Shown here piece after piece: positions 63,110 to 64,000 of a stretch of 64,000 nt of DNA. This DNA comes from Plazaster borealis (lineage: Eukaryota; Echinodermata; Asteroidea; Forcipulatida; Labidiasteridae), in contig CM037473.1 in the NCBI GenBank assembly GCA_021014325.1, forward strand, positions 15,004,696 through 15,068,695. Reading direction: 5' to 3'. Within the stretch, counting starts at the first letter, position 1; each line of letters opens with the position of its first letter. Made by a program: the position numbers and the translations under genes. The notes below the pieces were generated by a model. That model searched no databases and was not told the DNA's origin. It worked only from the letters and a program-made list of their open reading frames with translations.

Positions 63110-63229
63110 GAGCCTAATTTCATGGCTTTGCTTACCGTGGAATTCTGCGCTTACAGCCCATAGATCACGCACTTTACAGGGTGCCATGAGCGCAGAGTGC
63201 TGTGGTAAGCAGAGCCATGAAATTTGACC
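63110..63229. mobile_element. Short family-C MITE
   Basis: Ends GAGCCTAATTTCATGGCTTT and AGAGCCATGAAATTTGACCC, same design as 7911-8030. Confidence 0.65.
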
Positions 63230-63432
63230 CAGATTATAGGGGAACACTTACAAAAGCATAGCACAGTTCAATTTATGCCTATCCTTTGCAAATGCTTTGT
63301 ATGAAACATTGTTTTGAATTTACATTTGGCTTACAGTTGCATCGTCTGATTTTTCGCTGAAAGACTGAAGAAAACCAAAGAATTCTTTTCTGCAAAATAA
63401 TTTTTTACTATAATGCTATTGCTCTTTCAGTA

Positions 63433-63618
63433 CAGTCGACTCTAGTTAAAACAAGATCACTGGGACTGGCCAAATCACCTCTTTATAACAGGAACGTTGT
63501 TATAAGAGGACAGCAAAACAAAGAAACACAAAGCAGAAATGAGATTCGGGACTTCAGAATGTACTCTTTATAAGCAGAACCTCTTTATAACGGTGCTCTT
63601 TATAAGAAGGTTTGACTG
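63433..63618. mobile_element. Mariner-like MITE (CAGTCGACTCTAGTTA end)
   Basis: CAGTCGACTC on the left and GGTTTGACTG on the right form imperfect inverted ends. Repeated CTCTTTATAA / TTATAAGAGG motifs inside match the widespread CAGTC-type elements. TA is clear only on the left. Confidence 0.55.
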
Positions 63619-64000
63619 TGCATGGAAACATAAAATAATTTTATTTTTACCACGTACATGATGCACATTGTTTGTATATGGCAGCAGGTAGCTTGAGATG
63701 ATATCAGGTTGTGACAAAACTCATTTGCATTTTTCAACTAACTTACTATAACTCAATTATTTATTGACGGTTTGTTCAGTATCTCAAACTTTATAACTTC
63801 CTGGACTGCAAAAAAATAACTGTTTAATTTTTTAAATAAATTGTTTTGACCTTAAAATTGGCGAATAAATCGGATGATGCATCTTTAACCAGGCACTGGG
63901 TTTAAAATGTAACCCATGAGAAAAAAAAATCTTCACTGCTAGACCACGGAGCTTGCTCTAAGTATGCATTGAAGGTAAGACCAAGATTCATGTTAACAAT

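Overview
The window is animal nuclear DNA. It holds a few intron-rich housekeeping genes, one intronless divergent histone pair, and long AT-rich stretches packed with short DNA transposons and tRNA-derived SINEs. The histone stem-loops with a downstream purine box, the SINE and MITE landscape, and the protein sequences suggest a marine invertebrate deuterostome. An echinoderm, perhaps a sea star, is my best guess; this is inference and no search was run.

Layout. (1) 66-9568: a head-to-head pair. TMEM120 (minus strand, only its first two coding exons are here) and C1QBP (plus strand, five complete exons, 293 aa) share a 444-bp intergenic promoter. (2) 9569-18086: the C1QBP 3' region, repeats, and a doubtful minus-strand terminal exon near 13.1-13.3 kb. 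(3) 18087-36199: a minus-strand gene of six coding exons that I assembled by eye. It encodes a PAW domain like the C-terminal sugar-binding domain of peptide:N-glycanase NGLY1, but without the PUB and transglutaminase parts, followed by a 190-residue tail. (4) 37765-39068: a divergent histone H2B (minus) and H2A (plus) pair with TATA boxes, CCAAT boxes, an H2B octamer and 3' stem-loops. It may lie inside a 14-kb 5' UTR intron of the PAW gene. (5) 39.1-53.2 kb: no convincing protein gene, many repeats. (6) 53213-60911: UBE2G1, an E2 ubiquitin-conjugating enzyme with five exons (169 aa, catalytic Cys91), followed by SINE-rich sequence and an A-tract that follows a polyadenylation signal.

Mobile DNA is the other main content: a ~370-bp MITE family with TTAA-flanked ends (at least six full copies and one partial), a ~249-bp family with GGCCCAATTT ends and 3-bp CAG/CTG target duplications, a nested piggyBac-type element, Harbinger-, mariner- and hAT-like MITEs, two tRNA-derived SINE families, a LINE tail and a 1.3-kb minisatellite. 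The most unusual signal is a set of 12-31-bp inserts built on the motif ATGGAGGTA / TACCTCCAT. Several of them are flanked by 7-9-bp direct repeats, as if extremely short sequences were being inserted like transposons.
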